The position numbers and the translations under genes were made by a program. Of a stretch of DNA of 7,839 nucleotides, positions 6,125 through 7,839 are shown one piece after another. Positions within the stretch are counted from its first letter, which is position 1. Every line of letters starts with the position of its first letter. The stretch comes from Planctomycetaceae bacterium UBA4732 (GTDB lineage: Bacteria; Planctomycetota; Planctomycetia; Gemmatales; Gemmataceae), in NCBI GenBank assembly GCA_002404095.1, contig DHJA01000081.1, positions 14,538 through 22,376 of the forward strand, in the 5' to 3' direction. A model generated the notes under the pieces. The model was given only the letters and a program-made list of their open reading frames with translations, was not told the DNA's origin and searched no databases.

Positions 6125-6772
6125 TCATTTCACCACAAACGGGTTATTGCCCATCTCATGCCCGATAGTCGTAACGGGGCCGTGACCAGGATAAACGACG
6201 GTATCTAGCGGCAGCGTATAGAGCTTGCCGCGGATGCCGTCATAGAGCAAACGCGCGTCGCCGCCGGGGTAGTCGGTGCGGCCGACGCCGTCACGGAACA
6301 GCACGTCGCCGCCGAACACCACGCACGGCGGCCCGCGAAACACGAACACCACATGTCCCGGCGAGTGGCCCGGTACGTCGTAGACCTCGAAACGCAACCC
6401 CGCCGCCTCCACAATGTCGCCTTCCGTCACCGTGCGGTCGGCCGGCGGACTGATGATCTCGAAGCCGAACGCCGCGCTCAGGTTCAACTCGGCGTTGCGC
6501 AACAACGGCACGTCGTTGGCGCCGATGACGAGCGGCGCGGCCGGGAAGCTCTGCTTCATCACTTCGTTGCCGGCGATATGGTCGGCGTGGCCGTGGGTAT
6601 TGAGGATCGCCGAAGGAGTTAAACCCTCGTCGCGCAGGAAATCGAGAATCATGTCCGGCTCCAAGCCCGGATCGACGACCACGGCGTCGCCGCGGCCGGG
6701 CAGCCATACCACATAGGTATTCTCTTCAAAGGGCACAGAGGTTAGTGTGCGAATCTGGATAGGCGGCGTCAT
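6125..6772 (-). CDS. MBL-fold hydrolase, glyoxalase II-like (YcbL/YqgX type)
   Basis: A 215-residue metallo-beta-lactamase fold hydrolase, without signal peptide, so cytoplasmic. Seen: the metal motif T-H-G-H-A-D-H (His60, His62, Asp64, His65), PGHSPGH with His136, GGD with Asp156, and PGHG with His197, together the full ligand set for a dinuclear metal site. NTYVVW and VVVDPG near the N terminus and the ending TTIGHEMGNNPF are typical of the short glyoxalase-II-like group, which lacks the larger C-terminal glutathione-binding domain of classical GloB. Likely substrate: a thioester such as S-lactoylglutathione or another thiol conjugate; this is inferred from the family. Start: ATG at 6772; there is no Shine-Dalgarno sequence (the upstream stretch is pyrimidine-rich). 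A TTG start at 6832 in the same frame would add 20 poorly conserved-looking residues. First gene of the sulfatase-side cluster. Confidence 0.92.
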   Translation of the reverse strand: MTPPIQIRTLTSVPFEENTYVVWLPGRGDAVVVDPGLEPDMILDFLRDEGLTPSAILNTHGHADHIAGNEVMKQSFPAAPLVIGANDVPLLRNAELNLSAAFGFEIISPPADRTVTEGDIVEAAGLRFEVYDVPGHSPGHVVFVFRGPPCVVFGGDVLFRDGVGRTDYPGGDARLLYDGIRGKLYTLPLDTVVYPGHGPVTTIGHEMGNNPFVVK

Positions 6773-6892
6773 GGGGGGAGTCTCGGGGTCGGGCAAACCT
6801 TGGCGCGTCGAAGAGGTGCGCCGGCGCCACAAAGGTCTTTTTCACGGATACCAGGCTTTAATTCAACCACCACCTCACCGATTGCCGAGTAA

Positions 6893-6898
6893 ATTATA
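6893..6898 (-). promoter_or_regulatory. Perfect -10 hexamer upstream of the MBL gene
   Basis: TATAAT on the minus strand. The best -35 candidates are poor (TTAAAG with a 15-base spacer), and there is no extended -10 TG. Transcription from it would start near 6886, about 115 bases before the ATG at 6772. The 203-base gap between the divergent genes (6773-6975) must hold promoters for both; I see no convincing one for the plus strand. Confidence 0.4.
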
Positions 6899-6963
6899 CC
6901 GGCGCCTGATTTGCTTTAATCCTTTCGCGCGCCTCTGCGACCGTCGCATTGAGTAATCATGCT

Positions 6964-6968
6964 AGGAG
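6964..6968 (+). promoter_or_regulatory. Ribosome binding site fixing the DUF1571 gene start
   Basis: AGGAG, 7 bases before the ATG at 6976. It supports this start over the TTG at 6949 in the same frame. Confidence 0.75.
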
Positions 6969-6975
6969 CGGGTTC

Positions 6976-7809
6976 ATGACAAAGTTGTCCGCGCGCGTGA
7001 CGTTTTTTCGGCCTTGGCTGCGTGGGGCCGTGGCTCTCCTTACGCTAACCACCGTCAGCGCGGCCTCCCCGCCCGCCTCGCCGCCCGTGACGGTCCAGCC
7101 GGTCTTGCTGACCAAGCCCGCCCCGACGACGCGGGTTGCCGCCAGCGCCATGGATGAACCGCTGCGCCTGATCACCGAAGCGCAGGCCCACTTTGAAAAA
7201 GTTACCGATTATACCTGTACACTCGTCAAGAAAGAGCGGATCAACGGCCAGCTGACGCCGGACCATGTGGTCGCCATGAGCGTCCATAATGAGCCGTTCA
7301 GTGTGAACCTGCGCTGGATCGAACCCAAGAACATGGTCGGCCAGGAAGCCTGTTACGTCACCGGACGCAACGACGGCAAGATGCGCGCGAAGTCGGCGGG
7401 ATTCCTCGGCGCCATTGGCTTCATGTCCATCGACCCAACCGACCCTCGCGCCCTGAAGACGAGCAAACACGCCATCACCGAAGCCGGCATCGGCAACATG
7501 ATCCAGTGCTTCGCCGATAACTGGGAGATCGAACGCCAGCTAAATCTCACCCAAGTTCACATCGGCGAGTATCAATATAATAAACGTCGTTGTATCGGCG
7601 TTGAGACAATTCACCCGACGAACCCGGACAACCAGTTCCACACCTACCGCACTATCCTTTACTTCGACAAGAATAACGGGCTGCCGATTCGGATGGAGTG
7701 CTACGATTGGCCGCATCGCCAGGGCGAAGCGGGCGAGTTGACGGAGGTGGTGAGTTTCGCCAACCTGCGGCTGAATGTGGGCGTTGACGAGGCGATGTTC
7801 AAGCATTGA
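6976..7809 (+). CDS. Secreted DUF1571 domain protein
   Basis: A 277-residue protein. Residues 1-31 look like a Sec signal peptide: basic MTKLSAR and a second Arg cluster to 16, a hydrophobic core AVALLTLTTVSAA, and a small-residue cleavage region. A Pro/Ala-rich linker follows (about 31-58). The DUF1571 domain runs from about 60 to 277: the hallmark HFEKVTDYTCTLVKKER (72-88), then EPFSVNLRW (106-114), YVTGRNDGKM (127-136), an alternating beta-strand-rich C-terminal half with RTILYFDKNNGLPIRMECYDWP (split across 225-246), and NLRLNVGVDEAMF near the end. The family is common in planctomycetes and has no established function; it may be a periplasmic beta-sheet protein that binds a hydrophobic or lipid ligand, which is a guess. 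It is divergent from the MBL gene and monocistronic as far as visible, ending before a strong hairpin. Confidence 0.92.
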   Translation: MTKLSARVTFFRPWLRGAVALLTLTTVSAASPPASPPVTVQPVLLTKPAPTTRVAASAMDEPLRLITEAQAHFEKVTDYTCTLVKKERINGQLTPDHVVAMSVHNEPFSVNLRWIEPKNMVGQEACYVTGRNDGKMRAKSAGFLGAIGFMSIDPTDPRALKTSKHAITEAGIGNMIQCFADNWEIERQLNLTQVHIGEYQYNKRRCIGVETIHPTNPDNQFHTYRTILYFDKNNGLPIRMECYDWPHRQGEAGELTEVVSFANLRLNVGVDEAMFKH

Positions 7810-7819
7810 GAAGCTAAAA

Positions 7820-7838
7820 GGGCGGGGAGACCCCGCCC
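7820..7838 (+). terminator. Strong GC hairpin after the DUF1571 gene
   Basis: GGGCGGGG-AGA-CCCCGCCC is a perfect 8-bp stem with a 3-base loop, 11 bases after the stop codon. An A-run (7816-7819) precedes it; any T-tract would lie just beyond the window edge. It looks like an intrinsic terminator, possibly bidirectional. Confidence 0.75.
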
Positions 7839-7839
7839 C

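Noticed and set aside
6773..6832. TTG-initiated 20-residue extension of the MBL hydrolase
   Set aside because: The added residues (Arg/Ser/Pro-rich) lie before the usual family N terminus, and there is no ribosome site supporting the TTG.

Overview
The window looks like a fragment of a Planctomycetota chromosome. The evidence is GC-rich coding DNA, two secreted formylglycine-type sulfatases, a DUF1571 protein (a family known mainly from planctomycetes), and short palindromic intergenic repeats whose spurious translations ([25 protein letters not shown]) I associate with such genomes. The phylum call is an inference from gene content, because no marker RNA is present.

Layout: seven of the eight genes lie on the minus strand and are read from about 6.8 kb down to base 1. 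From their 5' side they are a glyoxalase-II-like metallo-beta-lactamase (MBL) fold hydrolase (6125-6772), a four-helix membrane protein (5673-6053), sulfatase 2 (4081-5664), sulfatase 1 (2607-3980), a 71-residue hypothetical protein (2206-2421), the ABC-F translation factor EttA (290-1960), and the start of a LolD/MacB-type ABC transporter ATPase cut by the window edge (1-272). The eighth gene, a secreted DUF1571 protein (6976-7809), is divergent on the plus strand and ends in a strong GC hairpin at the right edge. No gap exceeds 300 bases.

The genes probably form two or three transcription units. MBL, membrane protein and sulfatase 2 are closely spaced, the last two only 8 bases apart; sulfatase 1 follows after 100 bases. 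EttA and the transporter ATPase are 17 bases apart. The two sulfatases are the clearest functional theme: both carry the C-x-P-S/T-R site that must be converted to formylglycine, and both look exported, so they probably desulfate polysaccharide outside the cytoplasm. No formylglycine-generating enzyme is in view.

The unusual content is between the genes. A 78-base element is present twice (75/78 identical), each time upstream of a minus-strand gene, and each copy carries the same promoter-like TTGACC-17-TACCCT. One copy ends in a perfect 30-base inverted repeat in the ettA leader. A separate foldback element with 46-base arms straddles the start of sulfatase 1: its loop holds the ribosome binding site and start codon, and one arm encodes the hydrophobic core of the signal peptide. 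A third palindromic repeat separates the MBL gene from the membrane gene. I found no CRISPR array, insertion sequence, RNA gene or defence system, and no clear case for a wholly new multi-gene system.
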